The notes beneath the pieces are model-generated. The model saw only the letters and a list, made by a program, of their open reading frames with translations, was not told the origin of the DNA and ran no database searches. A program made the translations under genes and the position numbers. 44,191 bases of DNA. Origin: Gammaproteobacteria bacterium (GTDB lineage: Bacteria; Pseudomonadota; Gammaproteobacteria; SZUA-152). Positions 17,082 through 26,019 of this stretch are shown here, one piece after another (positions within the stretch are counted from its first letter, which is position 1; every line of letters starts with the position of its first letter). The DNA is taken from assembly GCA_021647505.1 (NCBI GenBank), contig JAKIUN010000029.1:1-44191 (forward strand), read 5' to 3'.

Positions 17082-18296
17082 GTGAGACGCGTTGTAATCA
17101 CCGGCCTGGGCATCGTATCCAGTATCGGAAACAATCAGCAGGAAGTGTTGGACTCGCTGCGTGAAGGGCGTTCTGGCATTGAATTCAGTCAGGAATATGC
17201 CGATCTTGGTTTCCGCAGCCAGGTACACGGCCCGGTGCGTCTGAACACCGAGGAACTCATCGACCGTAAGCTGCGCCGCTTTATGGGCGATGCCGCGGCA
17301 TTCAATTATCTCGCCATGGCACAGGCGATTGACGATGCCGGTTTAAGTGGCGAGCAGGTGTCCAATCTACGCAGCGGTCTGGTGGTTGGCTCCGGCGGTG
17401 CCTCCAACGAAAACGTCGTGCTGGCTGCCGATCTGCTGCGCTCCAAAGGTGTGCGCAAGGTCGGGCCATTCATGGTGCCTCGCACCATGGGGAGCACTAC
17501 TTCCGCCTGTCTGGGCACCGCCTTCAAGATCAAGGGTGTGAGCTATTCCATCAGCTCCGCCTGTTCCACCAGCGCACACTGTATCGGCAATGGCATGGAA
17601 CTGATCCAGTTGGGCAAGCAGGACATCGTCTTTGCCGGTGGCGGCGAAGAGCTGCACTGGAGCCAGTCCGTGCTGTTTGACGCCATGGGCGCCATGTCAT
17701 CCAAGTACAATGACATCCCAGGTAAGGCCTCGCGAGCCTTCGATGTCAATCGTGACGGCTTTGTGATCGCTGGTGGCGGTGGCCTGTTGGTGCTGGAAGA
17801 ACTGGAGCACGCCAAGGCGCGCGGTGCGAAGATTTATGCCGAACTGGTGGGCTATGGTGCGACCTGTGATGGCCACGATATGGTGCAGCCTTCCGGTGAG
17901 GGCGCCGTGCGCTGCATGCAGCAAGCGCTGGCCACGGTCGAGGGCAGAGTCGACTATATCAATGCCCATGGCACCAGCACACCGGTAGGCGATACCAAAG
18001 AACTGGGCGCGCTGCGCGAGGTATTTGGCGACGACGTGCCACACATCAACTCTACCAAATCACTGACAGGTCATGCCCTGGGCGCGGCGGGCGTCAACGA
18101 GGCCATCTACGCTATTTTGATGATGGAAAATGATTTCGTGGCCGCCTCGGCGAATATCGAGACCCTCGATCCTGCGGCGGTGGAATTCCCCATTGCCAAT
18201 GAGCGCATCGACAATGCCGGTCTCAATACAGTGATGTCCAACAGCTTCGGTTTTGGCGGCACCAACGCCTGTCTTGTTTTTCAGCGCCACAAATAG
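17082..18296 (+). CDS. fabB: 3-oxoacyl-ACP synthase I FabB
   Basis: 404 residues starting at GTG 17082 ([18 protein letters not shown]), with GAGGAAAG upstream. It condenses malonyl-ACP with acyl-ACP and is needed to elongate the unsaturated intermediate made by FabA. The Cys-His-His triad is visible: Cys in SSACSTSAH (about 161), His in [11 protein letters not shown] (about 295) and His in [14 protein letters not shown] (about 331). [15 protein letters not shown] is the conserved glycine-rich end. The fabA-fabB operon is standard for anaerobic-type unsaturated fatty acid synthesis in Gammaproteobacteria. Confidence 0.95.
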   Translation: MRRVVITGLGIVSSIGNNQQEVLDSLREGRSGIEFSQEYADLGFRSQVHGPVRLNTEELIDRKLRRFMGDAAAFNYLAMAQAIDDAGLSGEQVSNLRSGLVVGSGGASNENVVLAADLLRSKGVRKVGPFMVPRTMGSTTSACLGTAFKIKGVSYSISSACSTSAHCIGNGMELIQLGKQDIVFAGGGEELHWSQSVLFDAMGAMSSKYNDIPGKASRAFDVNRDGFVIAGGGGLLVLEELEHAKARGAKIYAELVGYGATCDGHDMVQPSGEGAVRCMQQALATVEGRVDYINAHGTSTPVGDTKELGALREVFGDDVPHINSTKSLTGHALGAAGVNEAIYAILMMENDFVAASANIETLDPAAVEFPIANERIDNAGLNTVMSNSFGFGGTNACLVFQRHK

Positions 18297-18329
18297 CGGC
18301 GTATCGGTGTGCGCGTGATTCAGCGATGA

Positions 18330-18449
18330 ATGATGAATAAAAAGCCAAACATCAATCTGGGTGCCGAAGGTGCCGTCCATGAGGGTAAACTACAGATGGA
18401 GGATGTGACCCATTTTGCTGATCGACGTGATGCCGGATCTGTGGAATAA
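18330..18449 (+). CDS. Possible small protein (39 residues)
   Basis: ATG ATG at 18330/18333 opens a 39-codon frame ending at TAA 18447-18449: MMNKKPNINLGAEGAVHEGK and then LQMEDVTHFADRRDAGSVE. It is hydrophilic and charged with no membrane segment. It fills the gap between fabB and the metallopeptidase gene almost exactly, and the next start is 12 bases after its stop. The ribosome binding site is weak, so it may be chance. I do not recognise it. Confidence 0.3.
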   Translation: MMNKKPNINLGAEGAVHEGKLQMEDVTHFADRRDAGSVE

Positions 18450-18461
18450 CCCTGCTTTTTT

Positions 18462-19625
18462 ATGCTGACCACTACCCGCCAGCAGCTCCTCAAAGATATC
18501 CTCTCCCAGCCAACCGCCCCCTTCCGGGAGGTACATGTGCTGCGCTGTGTCAGCGCGCATCTACAGCGTGCTGGTGTGCCTTGTTGCGAAGACCCTATCG
18601 GCAATCTGCTCGTCGGCGTTGATTCACGCGCGGCCTATCGCCGCCTGCTGCGGGAAAGATCCGAACAGCCGGTACGCCTGTTTATTGCCCATATGGATCA
18701 TCCGGGTTTTCAGGGAGTGCGCTGGCTCGATGAAAAGCGCCTCGCCGTGAAATGGCTGGGGGGCTCGCCTATCAAGCACCTGGCCGGAGCCGGGGTTTGG
18801 TTGTCCGACGGGGATAATATGCGGGAAGAGGGGTGTCTAAGAAAGGTCAAACTGCTCAAACAAGGCCGGGCGATGGACAGTGCCGTGGTTCAACTCAAGG
18901 GTAAACGGGCGAGCGGCCAGCCGGCAAGACAGTTGTTCGGCGGCCTGCAATTCCGCGCGCCTTACTGGCGTAGCGGCAAGCGTATCTATGCCCGTGCCGT
19001 CGATGATCTGGCTGGAGTGTTTGTGATCGTCTCCACGGCCATTGATCTGTTTAAACGTGGTAAGGCCAGCCACCCCCCCTTTCTGGGCCTGTTGACGCGA
19101 GCAGAGGAAGTGGGTTTTGTCGGTGCCGTGCGGCACTTCGATCTCGGTTGGCTGGATGAGCGGCGCCGTCCATTGGTGTGTGTCAGTCTGGAGGCCTCGC
19201 GGACATTGCCCGGCGCGCGCATCGGCAAAGGGCCGGTGGTGCGCCTGGGTGATCGATGTACGACCTTCGATCCTGGCGGCATGCGCCTGCTCTCGGATCT
19301 GGCGGAAAGGCTGCTGCCGGGCAGACACCAGCGACGCATCATGGATGGTGGCGCCTGTGAGGCAACCGCCGCCACGGCCTGGGGCATTCCCACCATCGGT
19401 CTGACTTTGCCGTTGGGCAACTATCATAATCAATGCTTTGACGGGGGCATGGATTGTCTCAAGGCGCAGGGTCCGGCGCCTGAGTTTGTTCACTGTGATG
19501 ATATCGACGGACTGCTGCGACTGTGCCGTGGATTGATGCGCCCCGGCCTGGCATGGCAGGCACCCTGGGCTGGGACTCAGGCCCGTTTGCGCAAAAATGC
19601 GCAGCGACTCAAGGGTTATACCTGA
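18462..19625 (+). CDS. M42/M28-type zinc aminopeptidase-like protein
   Basis: 387 residues with the spaced metal ligands of co-catalytic zinc aminopeptidases: His and Asp in FIAHMDHPGF, Asp in ARAVDDLAGV, the Glu pair in TRAEEVGFVGA, an acidic residue in SLEASRTL, and His in LGNYHNQCFDGG. The N-terminus (PTAPFREVHVLRCVSAHLQRAGV) fits the peptidase fold opening. No signal peptide, so it is cytoplasmic. Substrate unknown; it may not be a peptidase in the strict sense. It follows fabB and the small ORF on the same strand. Confidence 0.75.
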   Translation: MLTTTRQQLLKDILSQPTAPFREVHVLRCVSAHLQRAGVPCCEDPIGNLLVGVDSRAAYRRLLRERSEQPVRLFIAHMDHPGFQGVRWLDEKRLAVKWLGGSPIKHLAGAGVWLSDGDNMREEGCLRKVKLLKQGRAMDSAVVQLKGKRASGQPARQLFGGLQFRAPYWRSGKRIYARAVDDLAGVFVIVSTAIDLFKRGKASHPPFLGLLTRAEEVGFVGAVRHFDLGWLDERRRPLVCVSLEASRTLPGARIGKGPVVRLGDRCTTFDPGGMRLLSDLAERLLPGRHQRRIMDGGACEATAATAWGIPTIGLTLPLGNYHNQCFDGGMDCLKAQGPAPEFVHCDDIDGLLRLCRGLMRPGLAWQAPWAGTQARLRKNAQRLKGYT

Positions 19626-19664
19626 GTGAGTTAGTCATGTTCAGTGCATGTTCAGTTTTTGCGG

Positions 19665-19681
19665 AGTACCTTCGCGGTACT
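19665..19681 (+). other. Stable hairpin upstream of the cytochrome gene
   Basis: AGTACC (19665-19670) and GGTACT (19676-19681) pair around TTCGC. It lies between the metallopeptidase stop and the cytochrome c gene. There is no following T-run, so it is either a weak terminator or a structured leader. Confidence 0.35.
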
Positions 19682-19722
19682 GTGGAAGTATTGCCTATTG
19701 TGGCTATGGAGGGAGGTAAGTA

Positions 19723-20031
19723 ATGAAAAAGGTTTTGCTCGTATTAAGTTTGGCTTCCATGGCCATCTCGGGTTCTGCGGTGGCTGATCTGGCTTTGGCC
19801 AAAAAAAGTGGTTGCATGGCTTGCCATAGCGTTGATAAAAGGATCGTTGGTCCGTCCTGGCTGGATGTTGCTGCCAAATATAAGGGCGATGCCGATGCCC
19901 GGGCTAAATTGACCGTCAAGATCAAGAAGGGCGGTACGGGTGTCTGGGGCTCTGCGCCCATGCCTCCTTACTCGCCACGTGTTTCCGATGCCAATATCGA
20001 GAAGCTGGTCGATTTTATTATGACGCTATAA
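19723..20031 (+). CDS. Periplasmic monohaem cytochrome c (c551/c552 type)
   Basis: 102 residues with a cleavable signal peptide (MKKVLLVLSLASMAISGSAVA, cleavage near residue 21) giving a mature protein of about 80 residues. The haem motif CMACH is at 31-35 and the distal Met in GSAPMPPYSP at about 80. This is the size and motif order of small class I cytochromes c that carry electrons in the periplasm, for example to oxidases or nitrite reductases. GGAGGGAGGT gives an excellent ribosome binding site. The partner is not visible. Confidence 0.9.
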   Translation: MKKVLLVLSLASMAISGSAVADLALAKKSGCMACHSVDKRIVGPSWLDVAAKYKGDADARAKLTVKIKKGGTGVWGSAPMPPYSPRVSDANIEKLVDFIMTL

Positions 20032-20044
20032 CGTCGTTTTGCGC

Positions 20045-20087
20045 GGGACAGGGAAATGGCGCCCCATACCCCCTGGGCGCCTGTCCC
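20045..20087 (+). terminator. Two-part hairpin after the cytochrome c gene
   Basis: Outer stem GGGACAG (20045-20051) with CTGTCCC (20081-20087), and an inner stem GGCGCCC with GGGCGCC. It begins 14 bases after the cytochrome stop. The 3' tail is ATATTTG rather than a clean T-run, so termination strength is uncertain. Confidence 0.5.
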
Positions 20088-20262
20088 ATATTTGATCATG
20101 GTTGAACGCACGTCCCGTGTCAGGCGGGTGGCAATCCATCCGTCAGACGTTTCCTCTTTGCATTTCAATGCAATAGCGCTAGTCTAATGGAAATGCGCCA
20201 CCTTCCAGATGATACGGCTTCTTTCCCAGCCTATCCGGCTTTTCCTCAAGAGATTTAGTACT

Positions 20263-20958
20263 ATGCGTGTCTTGGTTGTCGAAGACGAATTGCGTTTACG
20301 TGAAGAGCTTGCCACCCGCTTGCGGCAAGAGGGCTTCGTGGTGGATCAGGCTGCTGATGGTGAGGAAGGGCGGTACCTGGGACGGGAGTATCCCATTGAT
20401 GTGGGTGTGGTGGATCTGGGCTTGCCCAAACTGTCGGGTATCGATCTGATTCGCCAGTTGCGCAGTGAAGGTAAGGCATTTCCAATCCTGATTCTGACTG
20501 CCCGGGATCGATGGCAGGATAAGGTCGAAGGCCTCGAAGCCGGCGGCGATGACTATTTGGTCAAGCCTTTCCACATGGAGGAATTGCTGGCGCGTCTCAA
20601 AGCGCTGATGCGCCGATCTGCCGGCTGGACCCAGTCAGAACTTATTTTTGGTTCGCTGCATATTGACATCGGAACCCAGCAGGTGATTGTCGATGAAAAA
20701 TCTATCGAACTGACCGCCTATGAGTACCGGGTGCTGGAATATTTGGTCTTGCGCGCGGGTCAGGTCGTGTCCAAGTCCGAGCTTACCGAGCATATCTATG
20801 ATCAGGACTTTGACCGTGACAGCAATGTTATCGAGGTCTTCATTGGCCGTTTGCGCCGCAAGCTCGACCCTGATGGCGCCCTGGGCGTCATAGAAACCCT
20901 GCGTGGCCGGGGCTACCGGTTTGCCCTGACACCGACCTCCGAGAACCGCAGCACCTAA
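20263..20958 (+). CDS. phoP: PhoP-like OmpR-family response regulator
   Basis: 231 residues from ATG 20263. An earlier ATG at 20209 would add 18 unrelated residues; MRVLVVEDE is the usual start, and AAGAG lies upstream. Receiver domain: VVEDE, phosphoacceptor in VVDLGLPKLSG, ILTARDRWQDKVEGLEAGGDDYLVKPFH (the WQDKVE signature of PhoP). C-terminal winged helix: LTAYEYRVLEYLVLRAGQVVSK, SNVIEVFIGRLRRKLD, IETLRGRGYRFAL. It should bind promoter DNA when phosphorylated by the next gene's product. Its stop overlaps that gene by 1 base (TAATG). Confidence 0.88.
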   Translation: MRVLVVEDELRLREELATRLRQEGFVVDQAADGEEGRYLGREYPIDVGVVDLGLPKLSGIDLIRQLRSEGKAFPILILTARDRWQDKVEGLEAGGDDYLVKPFHMEELLARLKALMRRSAGWTQSELIFGSLHIDIGTQQVIVDEKSIELTAYEYRVLEYLVLRAGQVVSKSELTEHIYDQDFDRDSNVIEVFIGRLRRKLDPDGALGVIETLRGRGYRFALTPTSENRST

Positions 20959-22331
20959 TGCCCCTTTCCCTGAATACCCGCGTGCTGATTGCGGCCAGTG
21001 CGGTGTTATTCAGTTTCTTTGGGCTGGCCGAGATTACCCTCGAAAAGATCTATCACGACAGTATTGAGCAGGATCTGGAAGAGCGCATGTTCGGGCATGT
21101 CTATGCCCTGATTTCCGCTGCTGAGATGGGTGATGACGGGCGTCTCATCATGGATAAGGAATTACCGGACACACGTTTTTATGATCCGGAATCCGGTCTC
21201 TTTGGCGAGGTCTCCAGCAATGATGGGAGCTGGTTATGGCGCTCGGAATCCATCGAGGGTATGTCGATCCCTTTTACAAAAAACCTTCCCCGCCTGGCTG
21301 AGAGCGGCCGGCAGATCACCCGGCCCGATGGTCAGCGACTTTATCTGTTCAGCTATGGGGTGGTCTGGAGTGATTCCCCCGATCCCGGCCAAGACTATAC
21401 CTTTAGCGTCGCGCAGGACATGACTGAATTCGATGCCCGGATCAGCGCCTTCCGGAGTAGCCTGTGGGGAACACTGGGGGGAGTGGCGTTGTTGCTGCTG
21501 GCGGTGCAGTGGGGCATTTTGCGCTGGGGATTGCGGCCATTGAAACATGCCGCCAACGAATTACATGCGATCGAAGAGGGTACGCAGACGCGCCTGAAGG
21601 GGCGCTATCCGCTCGAACTACAGACACTGACTAGCAATATCAATGGTCTGCTTTCTCACCAACGGGAGCACCTGGAGCGATACCGGCGCACTCTCGGTGA
21701 CCTTGCCCATAGCCTCAAAACACCCCTCGCGATTCTGCAGAGCGCGGCAGAAAACCGTGATGGTAAAACAGACCTGCCCAACGTCGTGCTGGAGCAGGTG
21801 GAGCGTATGAATCAGCTCACAGGTTATCAGTTGCGGCGCGCCGCAACTTCGGGCTGGACAGTATTGTCGGCGCCCATTGCGGTACAGGGTGTGGTGGAGA
21901 AAGTGCTGGCCGGTCTCCACAAGGTGTATGCCGACAAGGAGGTGAAAACGCTGACTGAATTGCAGCCCGGTCTGGAGTTTTCCGGTGATGAGGGCGACCT
22001 GGTGGAAATCGTTGGCAACCTTACGGACAACGCCTTTAAATGGTGTCGGGGACAGGTGCATGTGCTGGCCTGCTCCAAGGCCGGGCCGCGCAATGGTGAA
22101 ATGGATCTGTTTATCCATGTCGAGGATGATGGCCCGGGTATTCCTTCCGAAATGGTGCGCTATGTCATGCAGCGCGGTCGTCGGGCCGATTCGGATATTG
22201 CCGGACACGGCATCGGTCTCTCCATCGTGCGGGATATTGTACAGCTGTATGGCGGAACCTTGGAAATTGGTGAAAGTGAGCTGGGTGGTGCAGCGGTGCA
22301 CGTCTGGCTGCCGGCGGGGCCGAAGGGATAA
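20958..22331 (+). CDS. phoQ: PhoQ-like sensor histidine kinase
   Basis: 457 residues. Two membrane helices (about 8-26 and 172-192) enclose a periplasmic sensor of about 145 residues with GLFGEVSSNDGSWLWRSESIEG, acidic as expected for divalent-cation sensing (inference). The cytoplasmic side has HAMP-like RPLKHAANELHAIEEG, then the phospho-His in GDLAHSLKTPLAILQ and an ATPase with VEIVGNLTDNAFKW, VEDDGPGIP and GHGIGLSIVRDIV. It forms a two-gene operon with phoP. Confidence 0.88.
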   Translation: MPLSLNTRVLIAASAVLFSFFGLAEITLEKIYHDSIEQDLEERMFGHVYALISAAEMGDDGRLIMDKELPDTRFYDPESGLFGEVSSNDGSWLWRSESIEGMSIPFTKNLPRLAESGRQITRPDGQRLYLFSYGVVWSDSPDPGQDYTFSVAQDMTEFDARISAFRSSLWGTLGGVALLLLAVQWGILRWGLRPLKHAANELHAIEEGTQTRLKGRYPLELQTLTSNINGLLSHQREHLERYRRTLGDLAHSLKTPLAILQSAAENRDGKTDLPNVVLEQVERMNQLTGYQLRRAATSGWTVLSAPIAVQGVVEKVLAGLHKVYADKEVKTLTELQPGLEFSGDEGDLVEIVGNLTDNAFKWCRGQVHVLACSKAGPRNGEMDLFIHVEDDGPGIPSEMVRYVMQRGRRADSDIAGHGIGLSIVRDIVQLYGGTLEIGESELGGAAVHVWLPAGPKG

Positions 22332-22442
22332 CACCCGCAGAGCAAAGCCCGTCGCCACGACAATGCCTGCCACTACCTTTCAATCAATGAACCCCGAAAC
22401 CTGTGTTAATGGTTATCCGGCTGCTATGTTGCATCCAGATTA

Positions 22443-22467
22443 AGCCATAAAACTCTTATGGCTTTTT
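22443..22467 (+). terminator. Rho-independent terminator after phoPQ
   Basis: AGCCATAA (22443-22450), loop AACTC, TTATGGCT (22456-22463), then TTTT to 22467. An 8-bp perfect stem with a following T-run, 112 bases after the kinase stop. Confidence 0.85.
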
Positions 22468-22472
22468 GTGAT

Positions 22473-22742
22473 TTACGCCTTGAAAATGCCAATCTCTGCG
22501 TCGAGTTTACTTAGCTGGTGGGTAATCTTATAGTGGCGGTGATGCCCTGCGGTTTGTGAATGAATAACCACAACAGGGTATTGGGCACAATACAAAAAAT
22601 AATGGGCAGCTCTGTTTCACTGTCCCGCAGAGGCCACAAGCAATAAATGGAGCTCCCGCAGGTTGTAGACAGTCACGGGGATATTGCCAAGCGCCCGTTG
22701 AAATCGTTTCAGAGTTCGCTTTCCATGAGTAATATTGGCCAT
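22473..22742 (-). pseudogene. Possible decayed small gene with an in-frame stop
   Basis: The 267 bases between the terminator and the next gene hold a minus-strand frame: ATG at 22742 (MANITHGKRTLKRFQRALGN, then IPVTVYNLRELHLLLVASAG and Q), TGA at 22617-22619, then 47 more codons (including HYFLYCAQYPVVVIHSQ and ending ITHQLSKLDAEIGIFKA) to TAA at 22473-22475. A single stop in 89 codons can happen by chance, so this is tentative. The first part alone is a 41-residue ORF. Its start codon overlaps the start of the divergent REC-HlyD gene. I do not recognise the product. Nothing else is seen in this stretch. Confidence 0.25.
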
Positions 22743-24861
22743 GAGTGAGAGGCCCTCCGCTCACCCGCCGGGGGCAGAGAAGCCTCTCGCACGTTTGTGC
22801 TATGTCGATGACAGCCGCACCGCCGCCTTCGTTATGCGCCGTATGCTGGAGCCCAGTGGCTATCAGATAGACTATTTTCAGTTTGCGGAACCCGCCGTTG
22901 TTGCTCTGATTCAGGGTGACTATGATTTATTACTCACCGATCTCAAGGTCTCCTCTTCGGGGATGGATGGCGATGACCTGATTCGCACCCTGCGCCAGAG
23001 CGGGCAATCCAGACTGAGTCAGTTGCCGGTTATCGTCATTACCGGTTCTACCGATGCTGAGGTATTGCTCAAGGTCTACGATGCCGGGGCCAACCAGGTG
23101 TTGACCAAGCCGGTCGATGCCGAAGAGCTGAATGGCCACATCCGCCGCCTGCTGTTTGATCGGCACGAATCCATGGAGACCGAGTCTCAAGCCGCTCACA
23201 GTGACCCCGTGGATGTCCCGTTAGTGATACCGGTTCAGACGCCCCCGGTTCCCGAGAGCAAAGACGAAAAGACCATTCCGGTGTTACAGGTGGCGGATGT
23301 CCCGATGGAAAATCCCGTGCCGGGGAGGATGGACGTAGGGACGTCAGGTGAAAATAGTGTGCCGGTGGATCCGCTTGAGTCACCGCTGACAACGGCTCCG
23401 GAAGCCGGGTCGTTGAGCACGATCGAGCGGGTTGTGGCCAGCAGCACACCACCCTTGATACACCCCAGTTACACACCGATGCCAGCACATGAACCGGTGA
23501 CTGATACGGCCCCGGAGGCCGTGATAGAGACGTCCGCGCCGGATACGGAAGACAGGCGCCGGCGAGATGCAACAGATCACGTCGAATCCAATAGCGGGAT
23601 TGATGAATTTATCGAATATGATGGAGAGGTGGAGATCATCATTGATCCCGGGCAGTCCTCGGGCCGTGGGCAGAAGGATCGCCAGAGCATCCACCCGGGT
23701 GCAGACAACCGTCATCATAGCGCTGACTCGTTCGCTGTCGATGAGAGGCCGTCACGTTTGCCAAACTGGCTGCAGAGGCTGTTTCCCCGCCGCACCCTGC
23801 TGGTCGTGTTGGTACTGGCGGCACTGGGTTTTGTCGCCGTCAAGGGCGGGCTGTTTTTTTTCAGCAAAGGACTGGCGGTACAGACCACTTTCCCTGAAAT
23901 GGGGGAGATCTATCAGACCATCGTGGTGCCTGGAAACATCGTTAGCCGGCAGAGGATGGTGATTCGGCCCTCACACGCCGGTCGCCTGACAACGGTCTTG
24001 GTGAGTCAGGGGGAAAGGGTACAGCGTGGGCAGTTATTGGCGCGCCTGGATGATCGTGTGTTGCCCGCGCACCTGGAACAGATACAGGCGGAGCTGGTCG
24101 CTGCACGTGAGGATATTGATCGGGCGGAACGCACCTGGGCGCAATTGCGCCGCTCCCATGAGAAAGGCGCCGTGGCGGAACAGTTCGTGAAAGATGCCGA
24201 AATGAAACTGAGGGCCGCACGTGCGCGCGCCAGCAGGGTGATGGAAACGGCGCAGAATGCCACCTTGGTGCCGGAAAAACAGGATATCACGGCGCCATTT
24301 TCCGGCACGATAACGCAGCGCCAAGCTGAAGCTGGGCAATGGGTGATGCCGACAAATCCCCTGTTTGTGCTTGCCGGCGAGACACAGAGTGGAATTGAAG
24401 TGAGCGTGGATGCTGCCGACAGCCATCGTATTCTGGCAGGGCAAGTGGTGCTGGTTACCAGTGATGCCTTTCCAAACCTGGAATGGCAGGAAACAGTCAC
24501 CCGGCTGGACACGATGGCTGAGCAGGAAGCAAATACCGACTCAGTGAAGGTGTTCATCAGCCTGGGTGCCCAGGCACCTGAGCTGCGTCCGGGGCAGACG
24601 GTGGATGCGGAGATTCGTACGGCATGGAGTACCCATGCCATCAAGGTGCCCTTTGAGGCCCTGTTGAAGCGGGACGGCCAAGTATATCTGGCTGTATTGC
24701 AGGATGGACAGGTACGGATAAAACCTGTGATCACTGGTATCGAGGATTTTTCCATGGCCGAGATTCGTCAGGGCTTGAGAGGACATGAAGAAATCATCCT
24801 GCCACGCGGTCTCTTTTTGCGTGATGGTGACAGGGTCTATCAATCTGACAGCCGTGATTGA
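22741..24861 (+). CDS. REC domain fused to a membrane-anchored HlyD/RND-type adaptor
   Basis: About 706 residues from ATG 22741 (TTG 22735 is also open). Residues about 18-140 form a response-regulator receiver: CYVDDSRT (Asp23/24), phosphoacceptor Asp67 in LLLTDLKV, VITGST (Thr101), VLTKPVD (Lys123). Residues about 145-345 are low-complexity and rich in Pro, Asp, Glu and Ser. A membrane helix follows (about 352-373, TLLVVLVLAALGFVAVKGG). Then an HlyD/MFP adaptor: lipoyl half (GNIVSRQRMVIRPSHAGRLT, VSQGERVQRGQLLARLDD), helical hairpin, second lipoyl half (DITAPFSGTITQRQAEAGQWV), and barrel parts. Topology predicts REC in the cytoplasm and adaptor in the periplasm, so phosphorylation could gate a transport complex (inference). 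No permease or kinase gene is adjacent. Confidence 0.88.
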   Translation: MSERPSAHPPGAEKPLARLCYVDDSRTAAFVMRRMLEPSGYQIDYFQFAEPAVVALIQGDYDLLLTDLKVSSSGMDGDDLIRTLRQSGQSRLSQLPVIVITGSTDAEVLLKVYDAGANQVLTKPVDAEELNGHIRRLLFDRHESMETESQAAHSDPVDVPLVIPVQTPPVPESKDEKTIPVLQVADVPMENPVPGRMDVGTSGENSVPVDPLESPLTTAPEAGSLSTIERVVASSTPPLIHPSYTPMPAHEPVTDTAPEAVIETSAPDTEDRRRRDATDHVESNSGIDEFIEYDGEVEIIIDPGQSSGRGQKDRQSIHPGADNRHHSADSFAVDERPSRLPNWLQRLFPRRTLLVVLVLAALGFVAVKGGLFFFSKGLAVQTTFPEMGEIYQTIVVPGNIVSRQRMVIRPSHAGRLTTVLVSQGERVQRGQLLARLDDRVLPAHLEQIQAELVAAREDIDRAERTWAQLRRSHEKGAVAEQFVKDAEMKLRAARARASRVMETAQNATLVPEKQDITAPFSGTITQRQAEAGQWVMPTNPLFVLAGETQSGIEVSVDAADSHRILAGQVVLVTSDAFPNLEWQETVTRLDTMAEQEANTDSVKVFISLGAQAPELRPGQTVDAEIRTAWSTHAIKVPFEALLKRDGQVYLAVLQDGQVRIKPVITGIEDFSMAEIRQGLRGHEEIILPRGLFLRDGDRVYQSDSRD

Positions 24862-24870
24862 TTCCGATTG

Positions 24871-24886
24871 GGAACGTGCACGTTCC
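24871..24886. repeat. 16-bp perfect palindrome
   Basis: GGAACGTGCACGTTCC, 9 bases after the REC-HlyD stop. Its first 12 bases match the outer end of the 23-bp terminal repeats of the element at 36931-37107. It has no T-run. Confidence 0.6.
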
Positions 24887-25109
24887 TTGGTCAGTAATCT
24901 GTCAGGAAGCCTGAGTTAAGTTCGTATCATTTTTTCTAATGATAGTCAGATCCTCATGCCGCGAGTCTGGTTGCTTTCCTCCTGCGCCTGACTCTTTATG
25001 AGAGAAATTACGCTATAGTGCCCGATTGCTGCATGGTTCGTTCGGACTCATCGGTTTGGTGAGGCGCGGGTTCAGGTATATTTTTTTACTACAAGAAAAG
25101 GCGATTTGA

Positions 25110-25760
25110 ATGAAGCTGATACTTTTAGGTGCGCCGGGTGCGGGTAAAGGCACCGTGGCAAAACTATTGACCGAGCTGGATGGTTCGGTGCAGATTTCCA
25201 CGGGCGATATTCTCCGTGGCGCCGTGGCGGCAGGCACCAAATTGGGCAAACAGATAGAGTCTCTGATGAAGTCGGGTGACCTTGTTCCGGATGATCTTAT
25301 CATGGGTATTATGGAGCAGCGTCTCCAGGAGCCGGATTGTGAACGGGGGTTTTTGCTGGATGGTTTTCCGCGCACGATTCCCCAGGCCGAAGCGCTTAAA
25401 AGCCTGTTGGAACAGCTGGACATCAAGCTGGATATGGCGGTCAATTTCAATCTTGGACGCGAGGTAATCCTGGATCGCCTGACCACTCGTCGCACCTGCT
25501 CCAATGCCGATTGCCAGGCGATTTACAATGTCAAAAGCAATCCCCCCAAAGAGGAAGGCATCTGTGATAAATGTGGCAGTCCGGTTATCCAGCGTGATGA
25601 TGAGACCGCAGAAGCCATCTCGAATCGACTGGAAACCTATTATGAAAAAACCGCACCGCTCATCGGCTTTTATGAAAATGAAGGCCTGTTGTTGAATGTC
25701 GATGCAGCCGGCCCCAGTGAGGGGGTTCTGGCGGCAATCGGAGAAAGGCACGCTATGTAG
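25110..25760 (+). CDS. adk: Adenylate kinase
   Basis: 216 residues. P-loop GAPGAGKGT at 8-16, STGDILR, GFLLDGFPRT and ETYYEKTAPLI are the adenylate kinase signatures (ATP + AMP to 2 ADP). The LID domain carries four cysteines, CSNADC and CDKC, so it is the zinc-binding form rather than the Cys-free LID of E. coli. Start ATG 25110, with AAAAGGCG upstream. It is monocistronic, closed by the terminator at 25848. Confidence 0.96.
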   Translation: MKLILLGAPGAGKGTVAKLLTELDGSVQISTGDILRGAVAAGTKLGKQIESLMKSGDLVPDDLIMGIMEQRLQEPDCERGFLLDGFPRTIPQAEALKSLLEQLDIKLDMAVNFNLGREVILDRLTTRRTCSNADCQAIYNVKSNPPKEEGICDKCGSPVIQRDDETAEAISNRLETYYEKTAPLIGFYENEGLLLNVDAAGPSEGVLAAIGERHAM

Positions 25761-25847
25761 CCTATTGGTTGGAGACTGCGAGTACATTTTTCAATGTGAT
25801 ATTGCCGGGGTCTCCTGACTTCGATCACGATAACCCGAATTAGATTG

Positions 25848-25879
25848 GCCCATCTACACGTGCTGTAGATGGGCTTTTT
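25848..25879 (+). terminator. Rho-independent terminator after adk
   Basis: GCCCATCTACA (25848-25858) pairs with TGTAGATGGGC (25864-25874) around CGTGC, an 11-bp perfect stem, followed by TTTTTG and more T. It is 88 bases after the adk stop. Confidence 0.95.
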
Positions 25880-26019
25880 GTTTTTTTGGTCTGCTTTTTC
25901 CTTAAAGAAACAGCAACTTGTTGCCGACAAGTTGGCAGTATGAAGGATTGCAACGGGCCAGCCTGACATTCTGCACTAAGCGGGCTACCTCTATCTAGTA
26001 TGTGTAATATGGAGTTTTG

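Noticed and set aside
22617-22619. In-frame TGA as a possible selenocysteine codon
   Set aside because: No SECIS-like hairpin is evident after it and the flanking residues do not resemble a selenoprotein active site. Chance or decay is simpler.
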